Below, piece by piece: positions 51,544 through 51,813 of a DNA stretch of 51,813 bases (positions are counted from its first letter, which is position 1; each line of letters opens with the position of its first letter). The stretch is taken from assembly GCA_009692865.1 (NCBI GenBank), contig SHYH01000004.1, positions 1-51,813 of the forward strand. The letters are read 5' to 3'. The position numbers were made by a program, and so were the translations under genes. This stretch comes from Dehalococcoidia bacterium. GTDB lineage: Bacteria > Chloroflexota > Dehalococcoidia > Lucifugimonadales > GCA-2717565. The notes beneath the pieces are model-generated. The model was given only the letters and a program-made list of their open reading frames with translations. It was not told the origin of the DNA and did no database searches.

Positions 51544-51813
51544 GTGGCAAAAGCGGGGCGTCTGTGGTTTGGCGTCGTCGTCACCCTTCTGTTCCTGGCC
51601 CTCTTCCTGTACAAGGTGGACTGGCGGGAGGCAGCGGTCCACCTGCGGCAGGCTAACTACCTTTACGTCGTTCCGGCCATCGTCGTTTACTTCCTGTCGG
51701 TGTACTTCCGCACCCTCCGGTGGCAGTTCCTCCTGGGGCCTATGAAGGCCCTGAGCATTGCCCGGCTCTACCCTGTGGTGGTGGTGGGCTACATGGCCAA
51801 CAACCTGCTCCCC
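51544..51813 (+). CDS. UPF0104/AglD-like lysylphosphatidylglycerol synthase TM-region protein (truncated by window end)
   Basis: A frame of 90 codons runs from GTG 51544 (AAGAGG 6 nt upstream) to the window edge. It begins VAKAGRLWFGVVVTLLFLAL, then VDWREAAVHLRQANYLYVV, FRTLRWQFLLGPMKAL and VVVVGYMANNLLP. The RxxRWxxLL segment and the GYMANNLLP motif are the hallmarks of the UPF0104 / LPG_synthase_TM family, membrane proteins seen as putative flippases in glycosylation and lipid modification. It completes a three-gene block with the two preceding membrane proteins. Confidence 0.8.
   Translation, partial: MAKAGRLWFGVVVTLLFLALFLYKVDWREAAVHLRQANYLYVVPAIVVYFLSVYFRTLRWQFLLGPMKALSIARLYPVVVVGYMANNLLP

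Noticed and set aside
51540-51745. Open frame starting with ATG near 51539 at the window end
   Set aside because: Translation gives a Ser/Arg/Pro-rich sequence without membrane pattern; the overlapping frame from GTG 51544 gives a clear UPF0104 membrane protein.

Overview
The window is a GC-rich (roughly 60-65%), gene-dense bacterial chromosome segment. Gene content points to Chloroflexota, most likely a Dehalococcoidia/SAR202-like lineage known from environmental genomes. Pointers are the DUF2298, TIGR03663 and UPF0104 membrane-protein trio shared by Chloroflexota and archaea, a DUF951 protein beside pyrF, a translin-family protein, a long SRP RNA with an Alu domain, and two orphan family-5 solute-binding lipoproteins. 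The taxonomic call is inference; there is no rRNA in the window. No phage, IS transposase, plasmid or CRISPR signal was seen.

Layout. 1-4.2 kb: partial MOT1-like molybdate/sulfate transporter, an SfsA/endonuclease III chimera, pyrF, DUF951, the redox repressor rex and a glycerol facilitator. 4.2-11.5 kb: complete F1Fo ATP synthase operon on the minus strand (atpZ-atpB-small ORF-atpE-F-H-A-G-D-C). 11.6-17 kb: YjbQ, class II aldolase, pterin carbinolamine dehydratase, alpha/beta hydrolase, a thiolase-like gene interrupted by two in-frame UGA codons, and corA. 17.3-23.1 kb: two paralogous peptide/opine-type binding lipoproteins with strong terminators, tRNA-Arg(UCG), an MBL-fold hydrolase and tRNA-His(GUG). 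23.2-27.4 kb: metal homeostasis block (nickel/cobalt transporter, znuABC, Fur/Zur regulator). 27.7-34.3 kb: mnmA, an ABC-2 exporter, rnhB, yraN, fmdB-like, thiE and translin. 34.4-37.3 kb: minus-strand YtkA-like protein, PIG-L deacetylase and a lipoprotein metalloprotease. 37.5-46.9 kb: SRP RNA, rsmA, ispE, dinG-like helicase/exonuclease, ogg, cca, rnc and ftsY. 47 kb to the end: a membrane glycosylation/lipid-carrier block.

How parts connect. Rex-operator-like sites (TTGTGA-N6-TCACAA, 10 of 12 positions each) lie over the -10 elements of both the rex promoter and the ATP synthase promoter. This suggests that NADH/NAD+ sensing by the local Rex protein controls the ATP synthase operon. SRP RNA and its receptor FtsY lie 8 kb apart. 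Znu and Zur form one minus-strand block.

The most notable observations are: (1) a full-length thiolase-family frame with a consensus promoter and near-perfect ribosome binding site, broken only by two UGA codons, the first at a position usually Cys and followed by a hairpin that meets simple bacterial SECIS criteria; (2) the SfsA/endonuclease III chimera; (3) the Rex-ATP synthase link; (4) a family of four MITE-like ~110-140 bp elements and other dispersed palindromic repeats, including a perfect 66-nt palindrome.
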